A stretch of DNA of 64,000 bases from Rossellomorea vietnamensis (GCF_025398035.1 NZ_CP104558.1:3792001-3856000), one strand, 5' to 3'; positions 1-9,357 are shown, counted from the stretch's first letter. Made by a program: numbers and translations. The notes: generated by a model from the letters alone, not told the origin.

Positions 1-71
1 CTGAAGAGTGGATTTGTCCAGAATTTCGGACTACAAAAAACTCTGGAAGTGCTTTTATAGTAATCTGAAAG

Positions 72-89
72 TTGGCACAATTATTGCAT
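72..89 (+). promoter_or_regulatory. sigma-54 (SigL) promoter, -24/-12 type
   Basis: The sequence TTGGCAC, five bases, then TTGCAT matches the sigma-54 consensus TGGCAC-N5-TTGCA almost perfectly, with the GG at 74-75 and the GC at 86-87. It lies about 100 bases before the permease start, so transcription should begin near position 99. Sigma-54 promoters need an enhancer-binding activator; its gene and binding sites would lie left of the window. Confidence 0.8.
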
Positions 90-185
90 GTTTAGTAAGT
101 GAACATATTTTTGGGAAAGGGGAGCGTACGCATCAAGATAAAAATGTAAGCGTCATCATCTTTAGAGAACAAAGGGGGAAATATC

Positions 186-1508
186 ATGTTAAGCATGATC
201 GGTCTGATTGGAGGACTCATTTTATTAATCTTTTTAACGATGAGGGGCATGAACATCCTGATCGTTGGACCCATCTCGGCATTATTTGTAGCCGTGCTAA
301 GCGGGATGCCGCTTTTTCCGCAGCTGGCGGGAAAAGGTGAAGCAGATCTCGTCACGAACTATATGTCGGGTTTCACAAGCTTTGTCGCAGCCTGGTATTT
401 GATGTTCCTACTGGGAGCCGTGTTCGGGAAAGTGATGGAGGATAGTGGTGCAGCAGACAGTGTCTCCCGTTTTGTAGTAGAAAAATTGGGAATGAAATAC
501 GCTGTATTCGCCATCGTGTTGGCCTGTGCGGTATTGACGTACGGTGGAGTCAGCCTGTTCGTTGTTGCATTCTCCGTTTATCCTATGGCGGTCAGTCTGT
601 TTAAACAAGCGGATCTGCCGCGCCGTTTCATTCCGGCGGCACTGGCGTTCGGTTCGGTCACGTTCACGATGACCTCAGCCGGTTCACCGGAGATCCAGAA
701 CTGGATCCCCATCGAATACTTGAACACAACACCTTATGCAGGCTGGGAGGTCAGCTTGATCGTTGCCGTATTCATGGCGGTGTTTGGGTACTGGTGGTTA
801 AAGCGCATGATCACGAAGGCTGTGAGAAAAGGAGAGAAATTCCACGCCCGTGAAGAAGATCCGGTCATCGATGAAGGCAGACCGTTACCAAACCCGTTCA
901 TGGGATTGATCCCATTATTGGTCGTCCTCATCCTGGCTTTTTCATTCCACGATTCGTTAAAGCAGTCGGCTCTGATCATCGCCTTGCTTGGCGGGGTCAT
1001 TTCCGCTTATGTATTGAATCGTAAGTATTTCAAAGGTTTCTGGGGAGCGGTTTCCGAGGGGACGGTCGGAGCGTTGATCGCCATCGGGAACACGGCGGCC
1101 GTTGTCGGTTTCGGTGGGGTGGCCAAAGCGGTTCCTGCCTTCACGACAGCAGTCGATGTCATGACGAATATTCCTGGTTCACCATTGATCGGTGGAGCCA
1201 TCGCCGTCAGTGTGATTGCCGGTATGACAGGTTCGGCTTCGGGTGGTCAGGCGATTGCCCTGCCGATCCTTGCACCGCACTACGTCGATATGGGTGTGAA
1301 TCCAGAAGCCCTTCACCGGGTAGTGGCGATATCTTCAGGAGCACTGGACTCACTGCCGCATAATGGATACGTCGTGACGACGATCCGCTCGATCTGTAAT
1401 GAATCACACGGAGAAGCGTATGGCGCTGTCGGAGCATTGACGGTCATCGTCCCGCTAATCGGATTGGCACTTGCGATCGTATTATTCAGCTTGGGAGTGG
1501 GGATTTAA
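186..1508 (+). CDS. GntP-family permease, probably for 3-hydroxybutyrate or a similar hydroxy acid
   Basis: This 440-residue protein is almost wholly hydrophobic, with about 12 predicted membrane segments and the Gly/Ser-rich loops typical of the gluconate/H+ symporter (GntP) family. Examples are the stretch near residues 345-360 (GMTGSASGGQAIALP) and the later SSGALDSLPHNG motif. It should import a small organic acid across the plasma membrane. The start ATG follows an AAAGGGGGAAATATC ribosome site. The stop is four bases before an SDR dehydrogenase resembling 3-hydroxybutyrate dehydrogenase, so ketone-body or PHB-monomer uptake is the best guess for substrate. The substrate is inferred from context only; gluconate-like acids are the alternative. 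Confidence 0.85.
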   Translation: MLSMIGLIGGLILLIFLTMRGMNILIVGPISALFVAVLSGMPLFPQLAGKGEADLVTNYMSGFTSFVAAWYLMFLLGAVFGKVMEDSGAADSVSRFVVEKLGMKYAVFAIVLACAVLTYGGVSLFVVAFSVYPMAVSLFKQADLPRRFIPAALAFGSVTFTMTSAGSPEIQNWIPIEYLNTTPYAGWEVSLIVAVFMAVFGYWWLKRMITKAVRKGEKFHAREEDPVIDEGRPLPNPFMGLIPLLVVLILAFSFHDSLKQSALIIALLGGVISAYVLNRKYFKGFWGAVSEGTVGALIAIGNTAAVVGFGGVAKAVPAFTTAVDVMTNIPGSPLIGGAIAVSVIAGMTGSASGGQAIALPILAPHYVDMGVNPEALHRVVAISSGALDSLPHNGYVVTTIRSICNESHGEAYGAVGALTVIVPLIGLALAIVLFSLGVGI

Positions 1509-1512
1509 GAAA

Positions 1513-2289
1513 ATGGTAGAAAATAAAGTGGTATTCATAACAGGGGCAGCCCAAGGGATCGGCTACCAAATCGGCAGAGAATTCGCCGCAGCTGGAGCGA
1601 AAGTCGTCCTCACGGATCTGAAGGAAGATGCTGTTGGGGAAGCTTCGGAATCTCTTAAAGCAGAAGGTTATGAGGTTCTCGGGTTGGGCTGTGACGTAAC
1701 ATCGGAAACAGAATTAAAAGAAGCGATCGAAAAAACGGTGGATCATTTCGGTCGGCTCGATGTCTTGATCAACAATGCAGGGCTTCAGCATGTTTCACAT
1801 ATCGAAGAGTTCCCTACTGAAAAATTCGAGCTGCTGTTAAAAGTCATGCTGACGGCCCCATTTGTCGCCATTAAGAATGCTCTTCCCCACATGAAGAAGC
1901 AGGGGGCGGGACGGATCATCAACATGGCGTCCATTAACGGATTGGTCGGATTTTCAGGCAAAGCCGCCTATAATTCTGCGAAACACGGAGTCATCGGCTT
2001 GACGAAAGTCGCGGCACTGGAAACGGCGGAACATGGCATCACCGTGAATGCCGTATGTCCTGGCTACGTGGATACGCCTTTGGTCCGGAATCAACTGGCG
2101 GACCTCGCGAAGACGCGCAACGTCCCTTTCGAGAGAGTGATTGAAGAAGTCATTTATCCTTTGGTGCCCCAGAAAAGACTGCTGGACGTAAAAGAAATTG
2201 CCGACTATACGATGTTCCTGTGCAGTGATGCCGCAAAAGGGATCACCGGGCAGGCAGTCGTACTGGACGGCGGGTATACGGTTCAATAG
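1513..2289 (+). CDS. SDR-family 3-hydroxybutyrate dehydrogenase
   Basis: This 258-residue classical short-chain dehydrogenase should interconvert 3-hydroxybutyrate and acetoacetate with NAD(H) in the cytosol. Visible motifs are the cofactor site TGAAQGIG (residues 10-17), the NNAG motif (87-90), Ser140 and the catalytic YxxxK pair Tyr153/Lys157. The C-terminus ends in the usual GQAVVLDGGYTVQ. I chose the ATG at 1513 because GGAGTGGGG sits about 10 bases upstream; an earlier in-frame start at 1471 would overlap the permease. It is co-transcribed with the permease and followed by a terminator. The substrate assignment rests on overall similarity and the neighbour; a 3-oxoacyl reductase is less likely. 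Confidence 0.85.
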   Translation: MVENKVVFITGAAQGIGYQIGREFAAAGAKVVLTDLKEDAVGEASESLKAEGYEVLGLGCDVTSETELKEAIEKTVDHFGRLDVLINNAGLQHVSHIEEFPTEKFELLLKVMLTAPFVAIKNALPHMKKQGAGRIINMASINGLVGFSGKAAYNSAKHGVIGLTKVAALETAEHGITVNAVCPGYVDTPLVRNQLADLAKTRNVPFERVIEEVIYPLVPQKRLLDVKEIADYTMFLCSDAAKGITGQAVVLDGGYTVQ

Positions 2290-2304
2290 ATTGATGGAGG
2301 AGAG

Positions 2305-2334
2305 ACGGTTCCTTAGGGGGCCGTTTCTTTTTTT
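2305..2334 (+). terminator. intrinsic terminator of the permease-dehydrogenase operon
   Basis: An 8-bp stem (ACGGTTCC / GGGGCCGT, with G-T pairs) and loop TTAG are followed by TTCTTTTTTT. Confidence 0.75.
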
Positions 2335-2361
2335 GCGGAGTGTGTAGCGAAAGTGAATATT

Positions 2362-2581
2362 GAGTTGGATGAAAATGTAAAACGGCTGGATTCTTCATCA
2401 AAACGGCCGGATTATCTTCCATTTCGGCTGGATTCAAGGTCGAAACGGCCGGATTTTTCTCGATATCGGCCGGATTTTCAGCAGAATCGGCTGGATTCGT
2501 CTCGAGCCCGGTCCCAATTTGCAATGAAAGGGACGGAGTCGTCTCCCGTGACCGTTCCCCTTCCATCGAAAAACCGGATTC
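2362..2581. repeat. 21-bp tandem repeat array, core CGG(C/T)YGGATT
   Basis: The core CGGYYGGATT starts at 2383, 2404, 2425, 2446, 2467 and 2488, an exact 21-base period. The third base of the variable pair mostly alternates between CTGG and CCGG. Weaker copies in phase are visible near 2362, 2530 and 2572. Because 21 is a multiple of three, both strands stay open and appear to encode heptapeptide repeats, but no ribosome site supports translation. I see it as non-coding repetitive DNA between the hydroxybutyrate operon and the leuS leader. Confidence 0.8.
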
Positions 2582-2678
2582 TTCTCAATAATAGCCTGAT
2601 AACTGACGAGTAGGTCCAGATTTGCGAACATACTCTCAAACAAATGACTAAAATATCCTCTCCAAACCAATAATAGGC

Positions 2679-2707
2679 TTGCGCTTCTGTATATTTTTCA
2701 CTAAAAT
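2679..2707 (+). promoter_or_regulatory. SigA-type promoter of the leuS leader
   Basis: TTGCGC (2679-2684), a 17-base spacer and TAAAAT (2702-2707) lie just before the T-box leader; the predicted start is near 2714. Confidence 0.65.
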
Positions 2708-2734
2708 AGTGAATACATATAGTGTTTACTTATA

Positions 2735-2985
2735 TTGAAACGTTGATCGGGAGTAGTAGTGACGGTTTTCTGTCGTAGAGAGTTGACGGGTGGTGAAAGT
2801 CAACCAGAAGCATCATGAACTCGCCTGCTGAGTTGCAAGTGTGAAGTTACAGTAAGACTTGCCGTTTTCCGCGTTAAGGATGAATGAAGCTGAGTGCGCG
2901 TACACTAATGTGGGTGGTACCGCGGGAGAATGTACATACAGACTCTCGTCCCAAATATTTATTTGGGATGAGGGTTTTTTTTATT
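2735..2985 (+). promoter_or_regulatory. T-box riboswitch leader of leuS
   Basis: The leader carries the conserved T-box sequence AATGTGGGTGGTACCGCG at 2907-2924, which pairs with the uncharged tRNA acceptor end. An intrinsic terminator follows (15-bp stem, 2944-2973, then a T run to about 2987). The 5' half (2740-2860) folds into a long specifier stem. A candidate CTC leucine specifier codon is seen in GAACTCGCC near 2819-2827. When leucyl-tRNA is uncharged, the antiterminator forms and leuS is transcribed. The T-box and terminator are read directly; the specifier assignment is tentative. Confidence 0.9.
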
Positions 2986-3021
2986 TTTTTAAGAACATGA
3001 AAATTAAAGGAGGATCTCAAT

Positions 3022-5436
3022 ATGAGTTTTAATCATAAAAGTGTTGAGACGAAATGGCAGCAGTATTGGGAAGAGAATAAAACGTTCAAGGTAACGGAAG
3101 ACGAAGGGAAATCCAATTTCTATGCACTGGATATGTTCCCGTATCCATCAGGTGCCGGTCTTCACGTCGGGCATCCGGAAGGCTTTACGGCAACAGACAT
3201 CCTTTCCCGCATGAAGCGTATGCAGGGGTACAATGTCCTTCATCCAATGGGCTGGGATGCATTCGGTTTACCGGCTGAGCAATATGCCCTTGATACAGGA
3301 AATGATCCGGCAGAATTCACTCAAAAAAATATTGATACATTCCGCCGACAAATCAAATCACTTGGTTTCTCCTACGACTGGGACCGTGAAGTGAATACGA
3401 CTGATCCCGGCTACTACAAGTGGACGCAGTGGATCTTCACCAAGCTTTATGAAAAAGGTTTAGCCTATGTGGATGAGGTTGCCGTGAACTGGTGTCCGGC
3501 ACTTGGAACGGTGCTTGCCAATGAAGAGGTCATTGACGGGAAGAGTGAACGCGGAGGCCACCCTGTAGAGCGCCGTCCGATGAAGCAGTGGATGCTGAAG
3601 ATCACGGCTTATGCTGATCGTCTTGTTGAAGACCTTGAAGAGGTTGACTGGCCGGAAAGCATCAAAGACATGCAGCGTAACTGGATCGGACGCTCTGAAG
3701 GGGCAGAAGTGAATTTTGCCATCGAAGGTCATGACAAATCATTCGATGTGTTCACGACGCGTCCGGATACGATCTTTGGTGCGACCTATGCGGTACTTGC
3801 TCCTGAGCATCCGTTCGTCGCAGAAATCACGACGGACGCACAGCGCTCGAAAGTGGATGAGTACATCGACAAGATCAAGTCGAAAAGTGATCTTGAACGT
3901 ACCGATCTTGCAAAAGAAAAAACCGGTGTTTTCACAGGAGCTTATGCAATCAACCCGGCTAACGGTGAGAAAATGCCAATCTGGATCGCCGACTACGTTC
4001 TGATGAGCTACGGTTCCGGTGCCATCATGGCCGTTCCTGCCCATGACGAACGGGATTATGAATTTGCGAAAGAATTCGACCTTCCAATCGTGGAAGTCGT
4101 CGCTGGTGGCAACGTTGAAAAAGAAGCATACACAGGTGACGGTGATCATGTGAATTCCGGCTTCCTTGACGGACTTGGTAAAGAAGAAGCGATTGCGAAA
4201 GCCATTTCCTGGTTAGAGGAGAAGAATATCGGAACGAAGAAAATCACGTACCGTCTACGCGATTGGTTGTTCAGCCGCCAGCGTTACTGGGGTGAGCCGA
4301 TTCCAGTCATCCACTGGGAAGATGGTACGACAACAACCGTTCCTGAAAGTGAGCTGCCGCTTGTCCTTCCGAAGACGACTGAAATCAAGCCGTCCGGAAC
4401 AGGTGAATCTCCACTTGCGAACATCAGTGAATGGGTGAACGTCGAGGATCCTGAAACAGGCAAAAAAGGACGTCGTGAAACCAATACTATGCCGCAGTGG
4501 GCAGGAAGCTGCTGGTACTATATCCGTTATATCGATCCACATAACGAAGATGCCCTTGCCGATGCGAAGAAAATGCAGGAATGGCTGCCGGTGGATACGT
4601 ATATCGGGGGAGCCGAGCATGCGGTCCTTCACTTACTGTACGCACGTTTCTGGCACAAGTTCCTTTATGATATCGGGGTAGTGCCAACGAAAGAGCCGTT
4701 CCAGAAGCTGTTCAACCAGGGAATGATCCTTGGGGAAAATAATGAAAAAATGAGTAAATCAAAAGGGAATGTCGTGAATCCGGATGAGGTTGTGGAATCT
4801 CACGGAGCCGATACCCTTCGCCTATATGAAATGTTCATGGGACCACTGGAAGCATCCATTGCCTGGAGCACAAACGGACTTGATGGAGCTCGCCGCTTCC
4901 TTGATCGTGTATGGCGCCTTCTTGTCGAAGAGGATGGTTCATTATCCTCTAAAGTGAAAGATGCACCGAACAGTGATCTTGATAAAACGTATAACCAAAC
5001 CGTTAAGAAAGTGACGGAGGATTATGAAGGACTTCGTTTCAACACAGGGATTTCACAGCTGATGGTATTCATCAATGATGCCTATAAAGCGGACACCCTT
5101 CCGAAGGAATACGTAGAAGGCTTCATCAAGCTTCTTTCTCCGATCGCTCCTCACATGACAGAGGAACTTTGGAGCAAGCTTGGTCACGAAGGAACGATCT
5201 CTTACGAAGCATGGCCGACATTCGATGAATCGAAGCTAGTCGACAACGAAGTCGAAATCGTTCTTCAAGTGAACGGAAAAGTGAAAGCTAAAGTCATGAT
5301 CCCGCGCGACATGACCAAAGATGACCTTGAAAAAACAGCGATGGATAACGATGAAATCAAAACACAAATCGAAGGCAAAACCATCCGCAAAGTCATCGCC
5401 GTACCAGGCAAACTAGTCAACATCGTAGCCAACTGA
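3022..5436 (+). CDS. leuS: leucyl-tRNA synthetase
   Basis: This 804-residue class I aminoacyl-tRNA synthetase charges tRNA-Leu with leucine in the cytoplasm. The HIGH signature appears as HVGH at residues 48-51 after FPYPSGAGL. The KMSKS loop is at 576-580, and the inserted editing domain lies between about residues 220 and 420. The length is normal for Bacillus LeuRS. The ATG follows an AAAGGAGGATC ribosome site. Expression is controlled by the T-box leader, so leucine starvation should raise it. A long hairpin terminates the gene. Confidence 0.98.
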   Translation: MSFNHKSVETKWQQYWEENKTFKVTEDEGKSNFYALDMFPYPSGAGLHVGHPEGFTATDILSRMKRMQGYNVLHPMGWDAFGLPAEQYALDTGNDPAEFTQKNIDTFRRQIKSLGFSYDWDREVNTTDPGYYKWTQWIFTKLYEKGLAYVDEVAVNWCPALGTVLANEEVIDGKSERGGHPVERRPMKQWMLKITAYADRLVEDLEEVDWPESIKDMQRNWIGRSEGAEVNFAIEGHDKSFDVFTTRPDTIFGATYAVLAPEHPFVAEITTDAQRSKVDEYIDKIKSKSDLERTDLAKEKTGVFTGAYAINPANGEKMPIWIADYVLMSYGSGAIMAVPAHDERDYEFAKEFDLPIVEVVAGGNVEKEAYTGDGDHVNSGFLDGLGKEEAIAKAISWLEEKNIGTKKITYRLRDWLFSRQRYWGEPIPVIHWEDGTTTTVPESELPLVLPKTTEIKPSGTGESPLANISEWVNVEDPETGKKGRRETNTMPQWAGSCWYYIRYIDPHNEDALADAKKMQEWLPVDTYIGGAEHAVLHLLYARFWHKFLYDIGVVPTKEPFQKLFNQGMILGENNEKMSKSKGNVVNPDEVVESHGADTLRLYEMFMGPLEASIAWSTNGLDGARRFLDRVWRLLVEEDGSLSSKVKDAPNSDLDKTYNQTVKKVTEDYEGLRFNTGISQLMVFINDAYKADTLPKEYVEGFIKLLSPIAPHMTEELWSKLGHEGTISYEAWPTFDESKLVDNEVEIVLQVNGKVKAKVMIPRDMTKDDLEKTAMDNDEIKTQIEGKTIRKVIAVPGKLVNIVAN

Positions 5437-5441
5437 TAAAT

Positions 5442-5526
5442 GGGAGGGACGGACCTCGAAATGGGCCTGTTTTGAAGCGTAAATCGCTTTAAATCAGCAT
5501 TTCGATGAGGTCCGTCCCTCTTTTTG
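5442..5526 (+). terminator. long-stem terminator after leuS
   Basis: GAGGGACGGACCTC (5444-5457) pairs exactly with GAGGTCCGTCCCTC (5507-5520), and the arms extend inward through CGAAATG/CATTTCG. The hairpin ends in TTTTT. An inner hairpin AAGCG/CGCTT sits in the loop region. Confidence 0.75.
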
Positions 5527-5538
5527 AGTCTGATATTT

Positions 5539-5566
5539 TTGTTTGGGGGACAGGCTTTGGTATAAT
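5539..5566 (+). promoter_or_regulatory. SigA promoter with extended -10 for the rhodanese gene
   Basis: TTGTTT (5539-5544), a 16-base spacer and TATAAT (5561-5566), preceded by TGG as an extended -10. It lies about 40 bases before the start codon. Confidence 0.65.
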
Positions 5567-5607
5567 CGTGTTGAATAATGATTGAATGTGGAAAGGAAGT
5601 TGAGAAG

Positions 5608-5922
5608 ATGGATACTATTAAAACGATTACGACGGATGAGTTAGAGCAGAAGTTGAAGAACGGTGAGGATCTGCTTTTAGTGGATGTCCGTGAGGATGAA
5701 GAAGTGGCAGAGGGTATGATCCCGGGAGCGAAGCATATCAAGATGGGGGAAATCCCTGAGTCACTTGATCAGTTTGACAAGGATAAAGAATATATCTTTA
5801 TCTGCCGTTCCGGAAACCGCAGCGGAAATGTTGCTCACTATATGCAGGAACAAGGTTATAAAGTGGTGAACATGGAAGGCGGCATGATGAACTGGGCCGG
5901 GGATACGGCTGCGAAGAAATAA
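5608..5922 (+). CDS. single-domain rhodanese-like sulfurtransferase
   Basis: This is a 104-residue single rhodanese domain. The catalytic loop CRSGNRS begins at Cys66, the cysteine that carries persulfide in this family, and VDVRE at about 25-29 is the usual first signature. It probably moves sulfane sulfur in the cytosol; the acceptor cannot be told from the sequence. I chose the ATG at 5608 (MDTIKT), preceded by AAAGGAAG, over an in-frame codon 30 bases upstream. It resembles B. subtilis YtwF, a neighbour of leuS as I recall. It is monocistronic, with its own promoter and terminator. Confidence 0.88.
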   Translation: MDTIKTITTDELEQKLKNGEDLLLVDVREDEEVAEGMIPGAKHIKMGEIPESLDQFDKDKEYIFICRSGNRSGNVAHYMQEQGYKVVNMEGGMMNWAGDTAAKK

Positions 5923-5940
5923 TGAGATAGTATAGTATAG

Positions 5941-5977
5941 AAGCACATCCCATTTTTGAGTGGGATGTGCTTTTTTT
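5941..5977 (+). terminator. terminator of the rhodanese gene
   Basis: A 12-bp stem (AAGCACATCCCA / TGGGATGTGCTT) with an 8-base loop runs into TTTTTTT. Confidence 0.8.
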
Positions 5978-6012
5978 GAATCAAGGTTTTTGTATAGAAA
6001 ATCCACTCTATC

Positions 6013-7515
6013 TCAATCTTGATTTACTTCATACTCCGATAATGCAACAGCAATCCTATCTTCAATATCTCTAAGGTTACCGCCAACAAAGTTATTTAAT
6101 AGGATGGAAAACACAAGGTCCTTACCATCTTTCGTCGTCACATATCCTGAAAGTGCGGTAACCCCTGTGATGGTTCCGGTCTTGGCTTTTACGTTCCCTT
6201 CAGCAAGGGTTCCTTTCATGCGGTTTCTCAGGGTTCCTCCCTCGAGTCTGTTACTGGCACCTGCAATGGGTAGGGAGTTTAAATAGACAGGAAACCAGTC
6301 TTCCTGTTGAACAGTATATAGTAACTTCGACAACTCATTTGCCGGGACGTTCGTTACGTGTGATATACCGGAACCATCCCGGAGGCGCATGGTATCTGTG
6401 TTCAATCCTTGGGTTGAAAGGTAATCTTCAATGACCTCCAATCCTCTATCCCAACTGCCATCGTTATGAACTGCCCGTCCCATTTCTTTCACTAACGTTT
6501 CAGCGATGGTATTGTTACTTAGCTTCATGAAAGGAATCATTAATTCGGAAAGAGGCATGGACTCCTTGGTGTACAGGACTTCAGCTTCTGCCGGGGCTTT
6601 TCCGGTATCCCCCTGTTGCTGTTTGACTTGGATTCCTGCTTGTACAAGGGATTTCTTAAATAGATCCAACGCATACCCTGTCGGCTCCCAAAGGGTCACC
6701 CAAGAGCGGGCGGTGGAACTGCCTACCGGAATAGTGCCTTCTACAATAATATTGTTGGACCCGTGTTCCCTTGTGACGCTGATCGACCGTGTACCGCTCT
6801 CCACGGTCTTCGTTTTGTTAATGATGGTCGGATAGCTTGTATCAGGGGAAAGTGTGATATCTGCTTGCTGTCCGACTTGTGTAGGAGACGTTTCAACAAT
6901 GACCGTACCAGCATCGTAATCAGTATTTGGTGAAGCGGTAAGAGCTGAGATCTGGGCACCATAATAATAAGATTCATCATTCCAAATCATATCTTCAGAA
7001 AGTCTGACCGAATTATACCAAGTGTCATCCGCCATGATATTCCCTTGAATCGATTGAATATGTTTCGACTTCAGGAAGGCAGCCATCTTGTCAAAATCTT
7101 CTTTCAGGAGTGTCGGATCACCTTTTCCTTTTAGGTATAGGTTTCCTTTCAAGACCTTTCCGACAATCTCTCCATCTGTCAGGATTTCTGTCTGGAATCT
7201 GAAATCCGGCCCAAGTGTGTGAAGCGCAGCGGCTGCAGTAAGAAGCTTCATATTAGAGGCTGTTTTTAACCGGATATCACCCAAGCGGTCAAGAACGATC
7301 TCACCACTTTCTGCATCACGCACACTGACAGAACCAATCGCCCCATCTAATCGTTCATCTGCCAGTATGTCATGAATTTTCTGATCCAAATCTGCATAGT
7401 CATTCGATGCGTTTGCTGTTGAAGGATTCTCTGTGGAGTGTAAGGGGCTTAAGATAAGTGTGAAAAGAAATAGAATGGCCAGCATGCGGTTCCTGGTGGA
7501 TTTTAAGTGCTTCAT
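6013..7515 (-). CDS. dacC: D-alanyl-D-alanine carboxypeptidase/endopeptidase, S13 family (class C penicillin-binding protein)
   Basis: This 500-residue exported enzyme should trim D-alanine from, or cleave cross-links in, peptidoglycan. Residues 10-35 form a signal peptide. The three penicillin-binding motifs are visible: SxxK as Ser87-Asn-Met-Lys90, SxN as Ser333-Asn-Asn335 and KTG at 445-447. A large insert sits between the first two, as in PBP4 of family S13. The ATG follows AGGAGGG. The B. subtilis homologue is DacC and the E. coli one DacB. It faces the rhodanese gene and stands alone. Confidence 0.9.
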   Translation of the reverse strand: MKHLKSTRNRMLAILFLFTLILSPLHSTENPSTANASNDYADLDQKIHDILADERLDGAIGSVSVRDAESGEIVLDRLGDIRLKTASNMKLLTAAAALHTLGPDFRFQTEILTDGEIVGKVLKGNLYLKGKGDPTLLKEDFDKMAAFLKSKHIQSIQGNIMADDTWYNSVRLSEDMIWNDESYYYGAQISALTASPNTDYDAGTVIVETSPTQVGQQADITLSPDTSYPTIINKTKTVESGTRSISVTREHGSNNIIVEGTIPVGSSTARSWVTLWEPTGYALDLFKKSLVQAGIQVKQQQGDTGKAPAEAEVLYTKESMPLSELMIPFMKLSNNTIAETLVKEMGRAVHNDGSWDRGLEVIEDYLSTQGLNTDTMRLRDGSGISHVTNVPANELSKLLYTVQQEDWFPVYLNSLPIAGASNRLEGGTLRNRMKGTLAEGNVKAKTGTITGVTALSGYVTTKDGKDLVFSILLNNFVGGNLRDIEDRIAVALSEYEVNQD

Positions 7516-7756
7516 GAATATCCCTCCTAATTGGCTTACGTCCTTATATTAAATGAAAATTTAGAAAATTATTATAATATTTCAGTTTTTATACAAAAAA
7601 TGAATATATTGTCATAATATATAAGCTGAGAAGCAGGATGCATATGTATCCTTTTACCTTGTTTCAACTCGTAGTGTGTATAATCCCCGTCTCTGTTGTT
7701 TAAAAATATAATATTCTGACAATAATGGTACCAAAAGCAATCCGGGAGGGGATCCC

Positions 7757-7939
7757 ATGATCCAGGTGAAGGTATTCGATTATGAGCATGAAAAAGATTT
7801 AGAGAAAGATATGAACCATTTTCTCAGCAAGATGGATGATAAAAAGATCGTGGATATTAAATATCATGTGGCTGCGATGTCGGAGGAAGTGGAGGACCAG
7901 ATCTATTGCTTCTCTGCCATGGTCGTGTATAGAAAATAA
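7757..7939 (+). CDS. cse60: sporulation protein Cse60
   Basis: This 60-residue protein has exactly the length of B. subtilis Cse60 (YteV), a small sigma-E-controlled sporulation protein of unknown biochemical role. It is acidic at the N-terminus (DYEHEKDLEKD) and ends in a short beta-rich tail (YCFSAMVVYRK). The ATG follows GGGAGGGGATCCC. The gene order beside ytfP matches my memory of the B. subtilis chromosome. I looked for a sigma-E promoter in 7560-7740 but could not find a convincing -35/-10 pair, so sporulation control is inferred from homology. Confidence 0.8.
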   Translation: MIQVKVFDYEHEKDLEKDMNHFLSKMDDKKIVDIKYHVAAMSEEVEDQIYCFSAMVVYRK

Positions 7940-7980
7940 AAAGGTTGATCGCTCAGGGGATGAGGATCAACCTTTCTTTC
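7938..7980 (+). terminator. bidirectional terminator between cse60 and ytfP
   Basis: AAAGGTTGATC pairs with GATCAACCTTT around a 14-base loop. The hairpin is flanked by an A run and a T-rich tail, so it can serve both convergent genes. Confidence 0.75.
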
Positions 7981-7986
7981 TGACCA

Positions 7987-9249
7987 TTAAACCTTTGCTG
8001 CATTCAACCCGGCAAGCCGGCCGGTCACTAAGGCAGAGGTGATATTGTAACCGCCTGTGTATCCGTGGATATCAAGCACTTCCCCGCAGAAGAAGAGACC
8101 CTCCATCTTTTTCGAAGCCATCGTTTTCGGTTCGATTTCTTTGATGGACACCCCGCCTCCCGTTACAAAGGCTTTATCAATGGACAGTGTGCCGTTCACA
8201 TTGAAGGTGAACTGCTTTAAGAGCTTGGCAAAATGACGGATTTTTTCTGAGGAGATGTGATCTCCTTTTTCATCATGATCGATTTCTGCGCGATCCAGTA
8301 AAAATAGAAGGTATCGCTCAGGAACCAGGCCTTTAAAGATATTTTTCGCCGCTTTCTTTCCATCTTCCTTCACTTGTTTATTCAGGGATTGGAATAGCTG
8401 CTCTTCATTTTGATCGGGCATGGAATCGATCTGCATGGCCACGTGTGTCAGGTTCCATTTCTTCATTGCCTTTACGACGTATTGGCTGCAGCGGAGAACA
8501 GCCGGGCCGGAAATGCCGAGGTGAGTGAAGATCATGTCCATCTTATGGGTGACGATCTTTTTCCCTTTCGGATTCAGCACGCTTAAATCGACGCTTCGCA
8601 AAGAAAGGCCCTGAAGCTCTTTCTTTTTCACAAATGGCTCGTCCGATGTAAGGGGAACCTCTGTCGGAAACAGATCCGTGATCGTATGACCGGCTTTGGT
8701 CGCCCATGGGTACCCGTCACCTGTCGATCCGGTGTGAGGGACGGACTTTCCTCCGACCGCAATCACGACAGCATTGGCAGCAATCGTTTCCCCGTCTTTC
8801 AAGAGGATGCCCGCCGTTTTGCCATTTTCGTACAGAACCTCTTCGACACTGGTGCTTGTCCGGGTGTCGACCTTCAATTCCTTCATGCGTCCGAGTAAAG
8901 CTTCCACGACATCCATGGCCCTGTTCGACACAGGGAACATCCGTCCGTGATCTTCTTCTTTCAACTGAATTCCCAGGTTTTCAAAGAAGGAAATGATATC
9001 TTCATTATTAAACTCTGAAAATGCGCTGTATAGAAAACGCCCGTTTCCGGGGATATGTTTGATGATTTCCTCTACAGGAAGACGGTTGGTCACATTGCAG
9101 CGGCCGCCACCTGATATCGCAAGCTTTCTTCCAAGCTTTGTCCCTTTATCTACAAGGAGGACTTTCGCGCCGTTTTCCCCGGCTGCGATACTGGCCATCA
9201 ATCCCGATGGTCCTCCGCCTATGATGATGACATCGTATGTTTTTACCAT
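7987..9249 (-). CDS. ytfP: FAD-dependent oxidoreductase YtfP (HI0933/BaiN-like flavoprotein)
   Basis: This protein of about 420 residues opens with a dinucleotide-binding fold, [13 protein letters not shown] (residues 5-17). It has further flavoprotein motifs, including [17 protein letters not shown] and the C-terminal [16 protein letters not shown] that closes the FAD site. The family fits HI0933-like NAD(P)/FAD oxidoreductases, whose physiological substrate is unknown. I prefer the ATG at 9249; a TTG codon four residues earlier (9261) is possible. The gene converges on cse60. Confidence 0.85.
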   Translation of the reverse strand: MVKTYDVIIIGGGPSGLMASIAAGENGAKVLLVDKGTKLGRKLAISGGGRCNVTNRLPVEEIIKHIPGNGRFLYSAFSEFNNEDIISFFENLGIQLKEEDHGRMFPVSNRAMDVVEALLGRMKELKVDTRTSTSVEEVLYENGKTAGILLKDGETIAANAVVIAVGGKSVPHTGSTGDGYPWATKAGHTITDLFPTEVPLTSDEPFVKKKELQGLSLRSVDLSVLNPKGKKIVTHKMDMIFTHLGISGPAVLRCSQYVVKAMKKWNLTHVAMQIDSMPDQNEEQLFQSLNKQVKEDGKKAAKNIFKGLVPERYLLFLLDRAEIDHDEKGDHISSEKIRHFAKLLKQFTFNVNGTLSIDKAFVTGGGVSIKEIEPKTMASKKMEGLFFCGEVLDIHGYTGGYNITSALVTGRLAGLNAAKV

Positions 9250-9357
9250 TTTTTCCACCAACTTTTAATATTCGCTTCTAGAAAAGAAGTTTCACCTTAT
9301 TTTAAAGGGGATGGGTTTTAAATACAACATTCGAAAAAAATTGTCATTCGATTCGTA

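Noticed and set aside
2362-2581. Possible CRISPR array
   Set aside because: The period of 21 bases leaves only about 11 bases between cores. There are no cas genes and no unique spacers of normal size.
2353-2613. An open frame of 86 codons (and an overlapping reverse frame of 107) across the 21-bp repeats
   Set aside because: The frames stay open only because the repeat period is a multiple of three. There is no ribosome site, and both strands give heptapeptide repeats.
7560-7740. Sigma-E promoter for cse60
   Set aside because: CATATGTAT and ATAATAT boxes occur, but their spacing does not fit the sigma-E consensus.
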